In this document: piece after piece, positions 45,995 through 55,444 of the stretch
Position numbering within the stretch: position 1 is the stretch's first letter
Layout: each line of letters starts with the position of its first letter
Source: Propionibacterium acidifaciens DSM 21887
GTDB taxonomy: Bacteria > Actinomycetota > Actinomycetes > Propionibacteriales > Propionibacteriaceae
Assembly (NCBI RefSeq): GCF_000426605.1
Contig: NZ_AUFR01000005.1
Location: 1 to 64,000 of the forward strand
Length of the DNA: 64,000 nt
Reading direction: 5' to 3'
The notes under the pieces: model-generated
The model's input: only the letters and a program-made list of their open reading frames with translations
What the model was told of the DNA's origin: nothing
Database searches by the model: none
Position numbers and translations under genes: made by a program

Positions 45995-47025
45995 GCCCAC
46001 GCCTGCCTGATCCTGGGGTCGATGACGGGGTACAGCAGGTTCGCCACGAGATTGCCGCAGAAGACGATCGTCGCGCTGATGACCGTGATGCCGATGAGCA
46101 GCGGCAGATCGCCCTTCGTGCCGGCCATCGAGGTGAGCGCGCCGAGACCGGCGTAGCTGAAGACCGTCTCGGCGAGCACGGAGCCCCCGATGATCTCGCT
46201 GACGGAGCCGAACTGCAGGGTGACGAACGGCTTGAGGCAGTTGCGCAGGCCGTGGCGCAGCACGAAGCGCCACGGCCCCTCGCCGCGGGCGGTCGCGAAG
46301 AGCGCGTAGTCCGACTCGGACTCCTGGACCAGCCGGGCCCGGGTCTGGAGGGCGATCGAGGAGACCCCCGAGACCGACAGGGTCAGGGCGGGCAGGATCA
46401 TGTGGTGGATCCGCTCCCCCAGGCTCGAGTCGGCCATCGTCACGCCGGCGCCCGTGGACAGGCCGATCGGGAACCAGCCGAGCCGGACGGCGAACAGCAG
46501 GAGCATGAGCAGGCCGAACCAGAAGGTCGGCAGCGCCGCGAAGACGTAGCAGACCGTGCTGATCAGCCGGTCGGGCCAGCGGCTGCGGTTCTTGCCCGCG
46601 ATGACGCCGAGCGCCCCGCCGAACAGGCCCGAGACGACCCAGGCCGTGGTGAGCAGCATGAGCGAGTTGGACAGGCCCTCGGCGATCACCTCGACGACCG
46701 GGCGCTGCAGCATGAGCGAGGTGCCCAGGTCCCCGTGCAGGGCGTTGCCCCACCACAGGACGAACTGCTCGACGGCCGGGCGGTCGAGGCCCCACTTGGC
46801 CGTCAGGGCCGCGTACTGGCTCGGGTCGATGGCGTTCTCGGCACCCAGGTAGGACTCCACCGGATCCATCGGCGAGGCCTTGGCGAGGAAGAAGGTCAGG
46901 GCGCTCACCGCGAGGACCAGCGAGGCGCACTTGAGGACCTGTCCCAGCGCGTGGCGCGCCGGCCCGACGAGGGCTGCGCGGCGACCGGGGGCGGGACCGG
47001 CGGTCCGGGAGGCGGTCGTGCTCAC
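45991..47025 (-). CDS. ABC importer permease, NikB/OppB type
   Basis: A 344-residue permease. After an N-terminal cytoplasmic stretch and helix come the class motifs KWGLDRPAVEQFVLWWGNAL and HGDLGTSLMLQRPVVEVI. The EAA loop contains ESDYALFATARGEGPWRF, and SVLAETVFSYAGLGALT follows. The start is GTG at 47025, overlapping the binding-protein stop (GTGA). Confidence 0.92.
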   Translation of the reverse strand: MSTTASRTAGPAPGRRAALVGPARHALGQVLKCASLVLAVSALTFFLAKASPMDPVESYLGAENAIDPSQYAALTAKWGLDRPAVEQFVLWWGNALHGDLGTSLMLQRPVVEVIAEGLSNSLMLLTTAWVVSGLFGGALGVIAGKNRSRWPDRLISTVCYVFAALPTFWFGLLMLLLFAVRLGWFPIGLSTGAGVTMADSSLGERIHHMILPALTLSVSGVSSIALQTRARLVQESESDYALFATARGEGPWRFVLRHGLRNCLKPFVTLQFGSVSEIIGGSVLAETVFSYAGLGALTSMAGTKGDLPLLIGITVISATIVFCGNLVANLLYPVIDPRIRQAWA

Positions 47026-48704
47026 GCCGAGACGTCCCACGAGCCGAGGTTGTAGATGACCTGGAGGAAGTGGTCGTGCGGGTGCACGCGCTGGGTCCCG
47101 ATGTCGAGGCCGTCTCGCACGAAGTAGTTGTGCGTGATGCAGCAGATCGTCACGTACGGGGTGTCGCCGAGGATCGAGCCGCCGGTCGTGCCGTCCCACA
47201 GCGCCGCGTGCCACTGCTCGCGGGCGGTCCCCTGGTCGGAGGCGGCCAGCGCCTCGTCGAGGTGCCCGTCGACGATCGGGTTGGCGTAGCAGGAGATGTT
47301 CGACCAGCCGCGCGAGTGACCCAACGAGCTGTGGAGCATGGTGTACTCGTGGTAGGGATTGAGCCGGCCGCCGCCGAGGACGACCGCGTTGGAGCGGTTG
47401 TGGTCGACCTGCCAGGTGAAGTCGCCGGACGTCGGTTCGACCTCGATGCCCAGCGGGGCCATCTGCGCCGAGAAGGCCTCGGCGATGGCTTGGCGCCCCG
47501 AGTCGTTCGACGGGTAGAGCAGCTGGAAGGAGGCCCGCTGGCCGCCCTTGGCACGGATGCCGTCCGAGCCGGCCCGCCAGCCCGCGTCCTCGAGGACCCG
47601 CTGGGCGCCGGCCACGTCGCCGTCCACGAGCGAGGCGGTGTCGGCCTTGATGCCCCAGTCGAACGAGTCGAAGATGTCGAAGGCGACGGTGCCGTAGCCC
47701 ATGAGGCTGTCGTTGATCATCTGCTGACGGTCCACGCCCGCCGCCATGGCCCTTCGCAGGGCCGGGTCGCTCGTCGCCGCGTTGCCGACCTGCTGGCCCT
47801 CGACCTCGAACGCGCCGGGGGCCTGGCACGGCAGCGTGATGGCGCGGTAGCCGAAGGTGGGCAGGCTCCTCAGGGTGAAGCCGTTGACCGTCTGGTTCGA
47901 CAGGCTGGGGTAGACGCAGGCCAGGTCGACCTGACCGGACTGGGCCGCGGCGAGGGCGGCGTCGGGCTCCATGAGCAGCAGGGTGGCCTTGGCGAAGACG
48001 GTCTTCGGGCCGTAGTAGGAGTCGTTGCGTTCGAGGATGAGCTGCTGGCCCTGGATGTAGTCGGTCAGCCTCCAGGGCCCCGAGCCGATCGGTTTCGACG
48101 CGAAGGACGCCTCGTCGTAGCTCGCGGCGGGCACGATGCCGAGCGTGGCGGCCGTGTTGAGCAGGGTGGACGAGGGCTTGGCGAGCACCAGCCGGACGGT
48201 CCGGTCGTCGACGGCGACGGCCCGGTCGAAGCCGGGCATGATGACCTTGGCGGCCTCCTTCGCCTTGTTGTAGGTGAAGGCGACGTCCTGGGCGGTCAGG
48301 GCGGTGCCGTCGGAGAAGACGGCGTCGGTGCGCAGGACGAAGGTCCAGGTGAGCGAGTCGTCACTGACGGAGTACTCGGTGGCGAGGTCGTTGACGATCC
48401 GGTTCTGGTCGTCGGCCGCGACGAGGGTGCTGTTGACCGGCAGGACGCCGGTCTCGCCGAAGCCCTTGACGGGATCGAAGGGGGCCTTCACGGTCGAGGG
48501 GTCCATCGCGATGATGACCTCCTGGCGGCTCCTCAGGCGGTCGGGCAGGGCGACGGAGGAGGCGCTGCTCGAGGCGCCGGGGCCGGAGCAGCCGACCAGG
48601 CCCAGGCCGCCCGCCACGGCGACGGCCGTCGCCCCGCCCAGCAGGGCGCGTCGTGAGACCGGGCCGTGGAGACGGCCCCCGGCGGGATGGTGGGTGCTGC
48701 GCAT
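47022..48704 (-). CDS. ABC importer substrate-binding lipoprotein, family 5
   Basis: A 560-residue binding protein of the dipeptide/nickel class (SBP family 5). The signal has SRRALLGG and a lipobox LVGC, so export may use Tat and anchoring is by lipid. Domain hallmarks include SVSDDSLTWTFVLRTDAVFS, DGTALTAQDVAFTYN and a DPALRRAMAAGVDRQQM helix. The ligand cannot be read from sequence. A cobalamin riboswitch in the leader points to cobalt, a corrinoid or a linked nutrient. GAGGAG lies 6 nt before the ATG at 48704. Confidence 0.9.
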   Translation of the reverse strand: MRSTHHPAGGRLHGPVSRRALLGGATAVAVAGGLGLVGCSGPGASSSASSVALPDRLRSRQEVIIAMDPSTVKAPFDPVKGFGETGVLPVNSTLVAADDQNRIVNDLATEYSVSDDSLTWTFVLRTDAVFSDGTALTAQDVAFTYNKAKEAAKVIMPGFDRAVAVDDRTVRLVLAKPSSTLLNTAATLGIVPAASYDEASFASKPIGSGPWRLTDYIQGQQLILERNDSYYGPKTVFAKATLLLMEPDAALAAAQSGQVDLACVYPSLSNQTVNGFTLRSLPTFGYRAITLPCQAPGAFEVEGQQVGNAATSDPALRRAMAAGVDRQQMINDSLMGYGTVAFDIFDSFDWGIKADTASLVDGDVAGAQRVLEDAGWRAGSDGIRAKGGQRASFQLLYPSNDSGRQAIAEAFSAQMAPLGIEVEPTSGDFTWQVDHNRSNAVVLGGGRLNPYHEYTMLHSSLGHSRGWSNISCYANPIVDGHLDEALAASDQGTAREQWHAALWDGTTGGSILGDTPYVTICCITHNYFVRDGLDIGTQRVHPHDHFLQVIYNLGSWDVSA

Positions 48705-48789
48705 GTGATGCTCCTCGGCGGACGTGCCTCCCCGGGGATGCGCGCACGGCAGGACCTGCGAGCCCTCCGCGGGGCACAACGTGAACCGA

Positions 48790-48990
48790 CGGCGAACACC
48801 GCCGGGCCGGCAGGTCTTCGGGCTCATGGGCACTCCGGACCACTCCGGCTTCCTCGACCGCTGCTTCCCGGACCCCCGGCCCAGTGCACTCGATGCGGCC
48901 TCGTTCCCACTGACCGCTGCGGGACAGCTCCGGACTCGCACCGGATTCCCTCTTGCGACGATCCACCGACGCCACACACCGACGACGACG
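48790..48990 (-). ncRNA. Cobalamin riboswitch
   Basis: The minus strand carries the hallmark parts in order. GGGAATCCGGTGCGAGTCCG begins at 48950, followed by GAGCTGTCCCGCAGCGG and CAGTGGG. The B12 box AGCCCGAAGACCTGCC (48809-48824) comes near the 3' end. The element ends about 85 nt before the binding-protein ATG, so with adenosylcobalamin bound the five-gene importer should be turned down. No clear terminator follows, so control of translation is likelier. It accounts for most of the 396-bp gap. Confidence 0.92.
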
Positions 48991-49100
48991 AACCGAACCA
49001 GCGGACGCCACTCTAAGCCACGACCGACCCCGACCCCCAGACCCAGGACGAATGAGAGACTCACCCACCCCGGACAGGACACCACCCGCCGGGACGCCCC

Positions 49101-49736
49101 TCAACGCCTCAACAACTGGACCGGCGCGCACGCCGCGTCACGGTCGGCACCGGCATCGAGATTCGCGTAGTGCTCGTCGCACCAGCCCTGGGCGTCCCCG
49201 CCGGAGCCGAAGCCCTTGGAGACGAGGGTGACGAAGATGAACTGGTCGTCGGTGACCGCCGGACCGTAGGCCGAGCGGCGCACGAGCAGCACCTGGGTGC
49301 CGTCGAAGGCGAAGCGGTCGACGAGCGCCTCGTACTCCGCGAGGACGATCGGCGCCGAGTCGACGGTGGCCTTGCCGCTGGGGCGCGAGGCGGGCTGGTT
49401 CGGCGACAGCACGACATGGCTGCCCACCAGGGCCGCCCACTGGCCCTGCACCGGCTGGATGCTCGCCCAGCCGGCGTCGGCGTGGCTCGACAGCTCGCCG
49501 TAGGCCTGGGTGTCGGTCGACAGCGAGGAGCCGGCCGGCGAGCCGGCCGTGGCGGGGGTCGTGGAGATCGCCCGGGCCGACTCCGAGCCGGCGGTGGCCC
49601 GCTCGTCCCGCGAGGGCCCGGTGCCGAGCGCGAAGAGCACGACGACGAGCGCGAGCGTCAGTCCGATGGTCGACCATCGGATGATCTCGCCGCGGCTGCG
49701 CTCACCCCGCGCCGACCCGCTCCGTGCTGTGTTCAA
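49101..49736 (-). CDS. Hypothetical single-pass membrane protein
   Basis: A 211-residue protein that I do not recognise. One helix near residues 20-40 (IIRWSTIGLTLALVVVLF) is followed by a Ser/Ala/Thr-rich stretch and a small outer domain with DRFAFDGTQVLLVRRSAYGP and two late cysteines (WCDEH, AACAP). The start is TTG at 49736, supported by GGGGAGG 9 nt upstream. It lies between the rplL terminator and the riboswitch importer and reads the same way as both. Confidence 0.6.
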   Translation of the reverse strand: MNTARSGSARGERSRGEIIRWSTIGLTLALVVVLFALGTGPSRDERATAGSESARAISTTPATAGSPAGSSLSTDTQAYGELSSHADAGWASIQPVQGQWAALVGSHVVLSPNQPASRPSGKATVDSAPIVLAEYEALVDRFAFDGTQVLLVRRSAYGPAVTDDQFIFVTLVSKGFGSGGDAQGWCDEHYANLDAGADRDAACAPVQLLRR

Positions 49737-49850
49737 AAGATCGGTCCTCCCCCGCTGCGCCCGACTCCCCGCGGGACGCCTCCACCGTACCGGTTCGCCC
49801 CGTCCGGGAGCCGTTCAGGCCCCGGGCGGAAGGAGCGCACCGGGACGACG

Positions 49851-49882
49851 AACGGGCACCACCCCGCGGGGTGGTGCCCGTT
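49851..49882 (-). terminator. Terminator of rplJL
   Basis: A perfect 15-bp stem (AACGGGCACCACCCC, 49851-49865, inverse at 49868-49882) lies about 55 nt beyond the rplL stop codon. It separates rplJL from the following genes, so rpoB is not co-transcribed with rplL. Confidence 0.75.
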
Positions 49883-49936
49883 GCGGCGCCGTTCCTCAGC
49901 CGACGGGCCGAGCCGTGCGCCTCGCTCCGGAGCGTC

Positions 49937-50335
49937 TCACTTGAAGGAGACGGTGGCGCCGACGGCCTCGAGCTTCTCCTTGGTCTGCTCGGCGGTCTCC
50001 TTGGCAACCTTCTCGAGGAGGACCTTCGGGGCGGCCTCGACGAGATCCTTGGCATCCTTGAGGCCGAGGCTCGTGAGAGTACGGACCTCCTTGATGACCT
50101 GGATCTTCTTGTCGCCGGCGGCCTCGAGGACGACGTCCACCTCGGCATCGCCCTCGTCGGCGGCGGCCTCGCCGTCAGCGGCGGCGACGCCGGCGGCCGG
50201 GGCCGCCGCGACGGCCACGGGGGCGGCGGCCTCGACGTCGAAGGCCTCCTCGAAGGCCTTCACGAAATCGGACAGTTCGATGAGGGTCATGTCCTTGAAC
50301 TGGTCAAGGAGCTCCTCGGTGCTGAGCTTCGCCAT
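49937..50335 (-). CDS. rplL: 50S ribosomal protein L7/L12
   Basis: The stalk protein that recruits translation factors. It has 132 residues: dimerising N-terminal domain ([20 protein letters not shown]), Ala/Pro/Glu-rich hinge and C-terminal domain with [20 protein letters not shown] and [14 protein letters not shown]. It lies just behind rplJ. Confidence 0.98.
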   Translation of the reverse strand: MAKLSTEELLDQFKDMTLIELSDFVKAFEEAFDVEAAAPVAVAAAPAAGVAAADGEAAADEGDAEVDVVLEAAGDKKIQVIKEVRTLTSLGLKDAKDLVEAAPKVLLEKVAKETAEQTKEKLEAVGATVSFK

Positions 50336-50350
50336 GCTGGGCGTCCTTCC

Positions 50351-50998
50351 TTACTCGTTCGATGCAGCGTCAGCCGCGTCTGTGGTGGCCTCGGCAGCAT
50401 CCGCTGCTTCGGGTGCCGAATCATCGGCGGTGGTGCGCTCCTGGTCGGTGGCGGGGGTTCCGGGCCCGCCGATGACGGAGGGGTCCTGGGCCGCCTTCTC
50501 CTGGAGGGCGCCCATGGCGCGGGCGGCCTGCGTGAGCGGGGCGGCGAGCAGGGCGGCCGCCCTGCTCATGGAAGCCTTCATGCCGCCGGCCAGCTTGGCG
50601 AGCAGCACCTCGCGCGATTCGAGATCGGCGAGCTTCCTGACCGTGTCGGCGTCGAGGATCTTGCCGTCCATGACGCCGCCCTTGATGACCAGAAGCGGGT
50701 TGTCCTTTGCGAAGTCGCGCAGACCCCTCGCCACGTTGACGACGTCGCCCGTGATGAAGGCGATGGCCGTCGGGCCGGAGAGCTGGTCGTCGAGTCCCTC
50801 GACACCGGCCTTGGCGGCAGCGAGCTTGGTCAGGGTGTTCTTCGCAACGGCGTAGGCGGCGTCGCCGCCGAGGGACCTGCGCAGAGTCTTCAGGTCCTTG
50901 ACGCTGAGTCCGCGATACTCGGTCAGCACGGCGGCGTTGCTCTCGGCGAACTGCGCGGAGAGTCGCTCGACCGTGGCCGCCTTCTCAGGCCTCGCCAT
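50351..50998 (-). CDS. rplJ: 50S ribosomal protein L10
   Basis: L10 anchors L7/L12 dimers to the ribosome. It has 215 residues: [38 protein letters not shown] and [11 protein letters not shown], typical of the family. The acidic Ala/Asp/Glu-rich C-terminal tail (about 175-215) makes it longer than usual (~170). The ATG at 50998 is preceded by GGGAAGGAGACCC. Confidence 0.96.
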   Translation of the reverse strand: MARPEKAATVERLSAQFAESNAAVLTEYRGLSVKDLKTLRRSLGGDAAYAVAKNTLTKLAAAKAGVEGLDDQLSGPTAIAFITGDVVNVARGLRDFAKDNPLLVIKGGVMDGKILDADTVRKLADLESREVLLAKLAGGMKASMSRAAALLAAPLTQAARAMGALQEKAAQDPSVIGGPGTPATDQERTTADDSAPEAADAAEATTDAADAASNE

Positions 50999-51175
50999 TG
51001 GGTCTCCTTCCCACTTCTTGTTCCGGCCGAGGACTCCGGCGGCCCCGGGCATGGGAAAGCCCCGGTGCGCGGGCACTGGGGCATGACACATGGGCGTCGG
51101 ATCAGCACCTGCGCGGGCGCCGCCCCACGAGGGGATGGCATTGTGGAGAACCACCAGCGGTCTTCGGCCCGACAA

Positions 51176-51204
51176 ACTGTACTCTCCGGGCGCGCACGAG
51201 CCAA
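51176..51204 (-). promoter_or_regulatory. rplJL promoter
   Basis: On the minus strand TTGGCT (51199-51204) and TACAGT (51176-51181) are spaced 17 bp. The leader of about 170 nt (50999-51168) contains several GC-rich inverted repeats and is the expected place for L10 autoregulation. Confidence 0.6.
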
Positions 51205-51237
51205 GTCGGGCGGCCCCCGCGGCAGGGCCCGGACGGA

Positions 51238-52257
51238 TCAGCGACCGGTGAGGAGCTCGGCGCGGTCGGCCCGGCCGTCCCCGTCCGCGCGCCGCTCGAT
51301 CGCGCGGCGGTACAGCGTCCCGGCGCGGTAGCTGGAGCGCACCAAGGGCCCGCTCATGACGCCGGCGAAGCCGATCCGCTCGGCCAGCCGTCCGAGACGG
51401 ACGAACTCCTCCGGCCGGACCCAGCGGTCGACGGGGCGCAGCGTCGGGCCGGGGCGCAGGTACTGGGTGATCGTGATGAGCTCGGCGCCGGTGTCGCGGA
51501 TGTCGCACAGCGCCTCCACGACCTCCTCGTCGGTCTCCCCCATGCCGAGGATGAGGTTCGACTTCGTGATGAGACCGGCCTCGTGGGCCTGCTCGAGGAC
51601 CGACAGGGAGCCCTCGTAGCTGAAACCGGGGCGGATCCGCCCGAACAGGCGCGGGACGGTCTCGACGTTGTGGCCGAAGACCTCCGGGCGGGCGTCGAAG
51701 ACCACCGTCAGCTTCGCGGGGTCGGCCGAGAAGTCCTGGGCCAGCATCTCGACGCCGACGCCGGGGTTGAGCTCGTGGATGCGGCGGATCGTCTCGGCGC
51801 ACAGCCAGGCGCCCTCGTCGGGCAGGTCGTCGCGGCAGACGCTCGTGACGGTGGCGTAGCGCAGCCCGAGCCGCTCGACCGATCGGGCCACGCGGAGGGG
51901 CTCGGCGGTGTCGTACCCCCGGGGCCGGGCCGAGGTGATCTGGCAGAAGTCGCAGCGACGGGTGCACCTGTCGCCGCCGATGAGGAAGGTGGCCTCGCGG
52001 TCCTCCCAGCACTCGTGGATGTTCGGGCAGCCCGCCTCCCGACACACGGTGTGCAGATCGCCGTCCACCATGCGACGGCGCACGTCCTGGTAGTCCGGGC
52101 CGGCGCTCAGGCGCGTCCTGAGCCACTCGGGACGGTCCCGCTCGACGGGGGTCCGGGCGTTCCTCGCCTCGATGCGCAGCATCCTGCGTCCGCCGGGCCC
52201 CCTCCCCTCCGGGGTCCTCGCCGCGGACGCGCCCGCGGGAGTCGTCGCGCCGGTCAT
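51238..52257 (-). CDS. lipA: Lipoyl synthase
   Basis: A radical SAM enzyme that inserts two sulfurs into octanoyl groups on lipoyl domains. It has 339 residues. Auxiliary cluster cysteines are C72, C77 and C83 ([13 protein letters not shown]); the radical SAM triad is C98, C102, C105 (CTRRCDFC). The C-terminal RSSY motif is present ([11 protein letters not shown]). Its start overlaps the lipB stop (ATGA). It is unusual to find it between rplA and rplJ. Confidence 0.95.
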   Translation of the reverse strand: MTGATTPAGASAARTPEGRGPGGRRMLRIEARNARTPVERDRPEWLRTRLSAGPDYQDVRRRMVDGDLHTVCREAGCPNIHECWEDREATFLIGGDRCTRRCDFCQITSARPRGYDTAEPLRVARSVERLGLRYATVTSVCRDDLPDEGAWLCAETIRRIHELNPGVGVEMLAQDFSADPAKLTVVFDARPEVFGHNVETVPRLFGRIRPGFSYEGSLSVLEQAHEAGLITKSNLILGMGETDEEVVEALCDIRDTGAELITITQYLRPGPTLRPVDRWVRPEEFVRLGRLAERIGFAGVMSGPLVRSSYRAGTLYRRAIERRADGDGRADRAELLTGR

Positions 52258-53093
52258 GAGCGCGCCCCCTCCGGGGTGCGGGGGGACGGCCGGTCGGCCC
52301 TCGGACGGCAGAAGCGCGGGTGGGCGTTCCTGGGGATGTCGGGGCTCATCCGGTAGGGGCGCATGGCCAGCAGCTCGCGCAGCCGGGGTTCGAGGTCGTC
52401 GGCGACCCGCTCCAGGCTCGGGGCGCTCCCGAGCTCGCGACGGATCGAGGTGACATCGGCGTCGGTGATCCCGCAGGGGACGATGGTGTCGAAGCGCTCG
52501 AGGTCCGGCGCGACGTTCAGCGCGAAACCGTGCATGGTCGTCCGGTGGGCGCAGCGCACGCCGATGGCGCAGATCTTGCGCTCGGGGCGCAGGCCGTCGG
52601 AGGGGAGCCACACGCCGGTCCGGCCCGGCACCCGCCCGGTCGCGAGACCGTAGTCGGCCAGCAGCCGGATGACGGCCTCCTCGAGGCGGCGCACGTGGTC
52701 GACGACCCCCACCCCCCGCTGGAGGAAGACGATGGGGTACCCGACGAGTTGCCCCGGCCCGTGCCAGGTGATGTCCCCTCCTCGGTCGACGTCGATGACG
52801 GGCGTGCCGTCGAGGGGACGGTCCTCGTCCTTCGTCCGCCGTCCGGCGGTGTAGACGGACTCGTGCTGGCAGAGGATGACCCTGTCGGGCGCCCGGTGGT
52901 GGCAGACCTCGTCGAGCACCCGGCGCTGGTGCTCCCACCCGGCGCGGTAGTCGTACAGGGCCCCGGGCGCGGCGTCGAGGCAGTGGCGCTCGACCTCGAG
53001 GCCCGCGGGATGGTTGACCCAGTCGGCAGGACGCTCCCCGGCGACGATTCGAGAAGCTCCTGACTTGGGCATTCGCACATTCTGGTCGGTCAT
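52254..53093 (-). CDS. lipB: Octanoyl-[ACP]:protein octanoyltransferase
   Basis: LipB moves octanoate from ACP to lipoyl domains, the step before LipA. It has 279 residues with [28 protein letters not shown], the lysine motif [20 protein letters not shown] and the catalytic cysteine in [13 protein letters not shown]. The C-terminal extension ([17 protein letters not shown]) is longer than usual. The ATG at 53093 has no Shine-Dalgarno, but TATCAT (53102-53107, minus) ends 8 nt upstream, suggesting a leaderless lipBA mRNA. A GTG at 53114 is a weaker alternative. Confidence 0.93.
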   Translation of the reverse strand: MTDQNVRMPKSGASRIVAGERPADWVNHPAGLEVERHCLDAAPGALYDYRAGWEHQRRVLDEVCHHRAPDRVILCQHESVYTAGRRTKDEDRPLDGTPVIDVDRGGDITWHGPGQLVGYPIVFLQRGVGVVDHVRRLEEAVIRLLADYGLATGRVPGRTGVWLPSDGLRPERKICAIGVRCAHRTTMHGFALNVAPDLERFDTIVPCGITDADVTSIRRELGSAPSLERVADDLEPRLRELLAMRPYRMSPDIPRNAHPRFCRPRADRPSPRTPEGARS

Positions 53094-53172
53094 GCCCGGC
53101 AATGATAGCGCCACGCGCCCCGGCCGGGGGCCGGCCGCCGGGCCATCGCCCCGGGCGCGGGACGCCCCTGAC

Positions 53173-53198
53173 GCGCCGGAGGGCCGGCCCTCCGGCGC
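53173..53198 (-). terminator. Terminator of rplKA
   Basis: A perfect 26-bp palindrome centred on GGGCCGGCCC, with GCGCCGGA and its inverse at the ends, lies about 15 nt beyond the rplA stop codon. It separates rplKA from lipBA. Confidence 0.75.
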
Positions 53199-53212
53199 CG
53201 GTTCGGCCGTGG

Positions 53213-53914
53213 TCAGGACTCGGTGGGACGAGCGGCGAGCGGATCGACCTGGACGCCGGGACCCATCGTCGTGGAGAACGTGATCTTGCGCACGTAGCGG
53301 CCCTTGGCCGTGCTGGGCCGCAGACGGTAGACCTCGTCGGCGGCGGCGCGGTAGTTGGCCAGCAGGGCGTCGCGGTCGAAGCTCGACTTGCCGATGACGA
53401 ACTGCAGGTTGGCGTGCCGGTCGACGCGGAACTCGATCCGTCCGCCCTTGATGTCCGAGACGGCCTTGGCGACGTCCATGGTCACCGTGCCGGTCTTCGG
53501 GTTCGGCATGAGGCCGCGGGGGCCGAGCACGCGGCCGAGCCGACCGACCCTGCCCATGAGATCGGGCGTGGCGACGACGGCGTCGAAGTCGAGGTAGCCG
53601 TCGGCGACCCTGGCGATGAGCTCGTCGGCGCCGACCTCATCGGCTCCGGCGGCGACGGCCTCGTCGGCCCTGGCGCCTTGGGCGAAGACGAGGACCCTCG
53701 CCGTCTTGCCCGTGCCGTTCGGCAGGTTGACCGTTCCGCGCACCATCTGGTCGGCCTTGCGGGGATCGACGCCGAGGCGCATGGAGACCTCGACGGTCTC
53801 GTCGAAGTTGCCGGGCTTGTACTGCTTGATGATCGCCAAGGCCTCCTCGGGGGAGTACTGCTGGTTGTCACCGCGCAGCTGCGCGTCGGCGGTGTAACGC
53901 TTGGAGTGCTTCAT
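53213..53914 (-). CDS. rplA: 50S ribosomal protein L1
   Basis: L1 forms the mobile stalk at the E site and often regulates its own operon. It has 233 residues: [33 protein letters not shown] and [20 protein letters not shown] are diagnostic. [15 protein letters not shown] closes it. It lies 121 nt behind rplK; the gap holds a 14-bp palindrome GCACGGCGCCGTGC (about 53993-54006), a possible control site. Confidence 0.97.
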   Translation of the reverse strand: MKHSKRYTADAQLRGDNQQYSPEEALAIIKQYKPGNFDETVEVSMRLGVDPRKADQMVRGTVNLPNGTGKTARVLVFAQGARADEAVAAGADEVGADELIARVADGYLDFDAVVATPDLMGRVGRLGRVLGPRGLMPNPKTGTVTMDVAKAVSDIKGGRIEFRVDRHANLQFVIGKSSFDRDALLANYRAAADEVYRLRPSTAKGRYVRKITFSTTMGPGVQVDPLAARPTES

Positions 53915-54035
53915 GCTGGTTCCCTTCCGTCAGCCTCGCGGGCTGATCCACCAGTTCCTGGTGAGGGGGCACAACCCCTGCCAGGTCTCTGAGCACGGCG
54001 CCGTGCGCCGTGCGGTTCCGGGATGGTGCCCGGTC

Positions 54036-54464
54036 TCACTCGACGACGACGCCCATGGAGCGGGCGGTGCCCGCGACGATGCCCATGGCGGCCTCGACGT
54101 CGTCGGCGTTGAGGTCGGGCATCTTGGTCTGGGCGATCTCGCGCACCTGGTCGGCGGTGATGGTGCCGACCTTCTCCTTGTCGGGCTTGCCCGAGCCCTT
54201 GTGGATGCCGGCGGCCTTCTTGATGAGCTCGGCGGCCGGCGGGGTCTTCGTGATGAAGGTGAAGGTGCGGTCCTCGTAGATCGTGATCTCCGCGGGGACG
54301 ATGGTTCCGCGCATGGCCTCCGTCTTGGCGTTGTAGGCCTTGACGAACTCCATGATGTTGACGCCGTGCTGGCCGAGGGCGGTGCCGACGGGGGGCGCGG
54401 GGGTTGCGGAACCAGCCTGGATGGCGACCTTGACGATCGCCGCTACCTTCTTCTTGGGAGGCAT
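54036..54464 (-). CDS. rplK: 50S ribosomal protein L11
   Basis: L11 shapes the GTPase centre and is needed for RelA sensing of uncharged tRNA. It has 142 residues: [54 protein letters not shown] and [18 protein letters not shown]. Confidence 0.97.
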   Translation of the reverse strand: MPPKKKVAAIVKVAIQAGSATPAPPVGTALGQHGVNIMEFVKAYNAKTEAMRGTIVPAEITIYEDRTFTFITKTPPAAELIKKAAGIHKGSGKPDKEKVGTITADQVREIAQTKMPDLNADDVEAAMGIVAGTARSMGVVVE

Positions 54465-54572
54465 GTGTCGGGTCCTTCTTCGCTGGTCCCCGGTGCGCGC
54501 TGCGAGGGCTCGCGCATCGGGATGGTTGTCGGGCGCCCTGCCGCCCCGGCCCGCCGCGGGCCGTGCAGGTCC

Positions 54573-55424
54573 TCAGTCCATGACCTTCTGGATCTGCGGG
54601 AAGGTCAAGTCTACCGGGGTCTCCCGACCCAGGATCTCGACATTGGCCTTCAAGCGCTGGTTGTGGGTGTTGATCTCGGTGATCGTCGCATGGACGCCGG
54701 CGAAGGGGCCGTCGACGACCATGACCTGGTCGCCCACCGCGTAGTCGACGACCTCGACCCTGGCCCGGGCACGGCCCGACCGGGACTGGTGCTCGGCGTT
54801 CACCCGGGCGACGACCGCGGGGGTCAGCATGCCCTCCACCTCGGACAGGCTCAGCGGGGTGGGCTCCTGGGCGTTGCCGACGAAACCGGTCACCGACGGG
54901 GTGTGGCGCACCGTACCCCAGCTCTCGTCGGTCATCTCCATGCGCACGAGCACGTAGCCGGGCATGTAGGTGCGGGTGACGTTCTTCTTCTGACCGTTGC
55001 GCATCTCGACCGCGTCCTCGGTGGGGACGACGGTCTCGTAGATGAAGTCCTCCATGTTGAGGGACTTCACGCGGTTGTCGATGTTCTGCTTGACGCGGTT
55101 CTCCATGCCGGAGTACGTGTGCACGACGAACCAGTCGCCGGGCTTGACGACGAGCTCGGCGTGGAGCTCCTCAAGCGCCTTGGCGAGGGCCTCGTCGGTC
55201 TCCGTGTCCTCGGCGGAGGGCTCGGCGGCGGACTCCTCCGCGGCGCGCTCGGCCTCATCCACGGCGTTCAGGTCGATCTGGACGTCGTCCGCGTCGGACG
55301 AGAAGTCCGCGAAGTCGAGGTTGATGCCGGTGTCGGCGCTCTCGGAGGACTCCTCGGCGGGTCCGAGATCGATCCGGATGTCGTCGGCGGGTTCGATGGG
55401 CCCGTCGTCAGGGACTTCAGTCAC
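54573..55424 (-). CDS. nusG: Transcription elongation factor NusG, acidic N-terminal extension
   Basis: NusG binds RNA polymerase and links it with ribosomal S10 or Rho. It has 283 residues. The first ~90 are strongly acidic (PAEESSESADTGINLDFADF), an extension known from actinobacteria. The NGN domain then starts at PGDWFVVHTYSGMENRVKQN, with RTYMPGYVLVRMEM, and a KOW domain has GDQVMVVDGPFAGVHATITE. GTG at 55424 is fixed by AGGAGGAGG 6 nt upstream. Confidence 0.95.
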   Translation of the reverse strand: MTEVPDDGPIEPADDIRIDLGPAEESSESADTGINLDFADFSSDADDVQIDLNAVDEAERAAEESAAEPSAEDTETDEALAKALEELHAELVVKPGDWFVVHTYSGMENRVKQNIDNRVKSLNMEDFIYETVVPTEDAVEMRNGQKKNVTRTYMPGYVLVRMEMTDESWGTVRHTPSVTGFVGNAQEPTPLSLSEVEGMLTPAVVARVNAEHQSRSGRARARVEVVDYAVGDQVMVVDGPFAGVHATITEINTHNQRLKANVEILGRETPVDLTFPQIQKVMD

Positions 55425-55444
55425 GTGTATCCTCCTCCTGGTCC

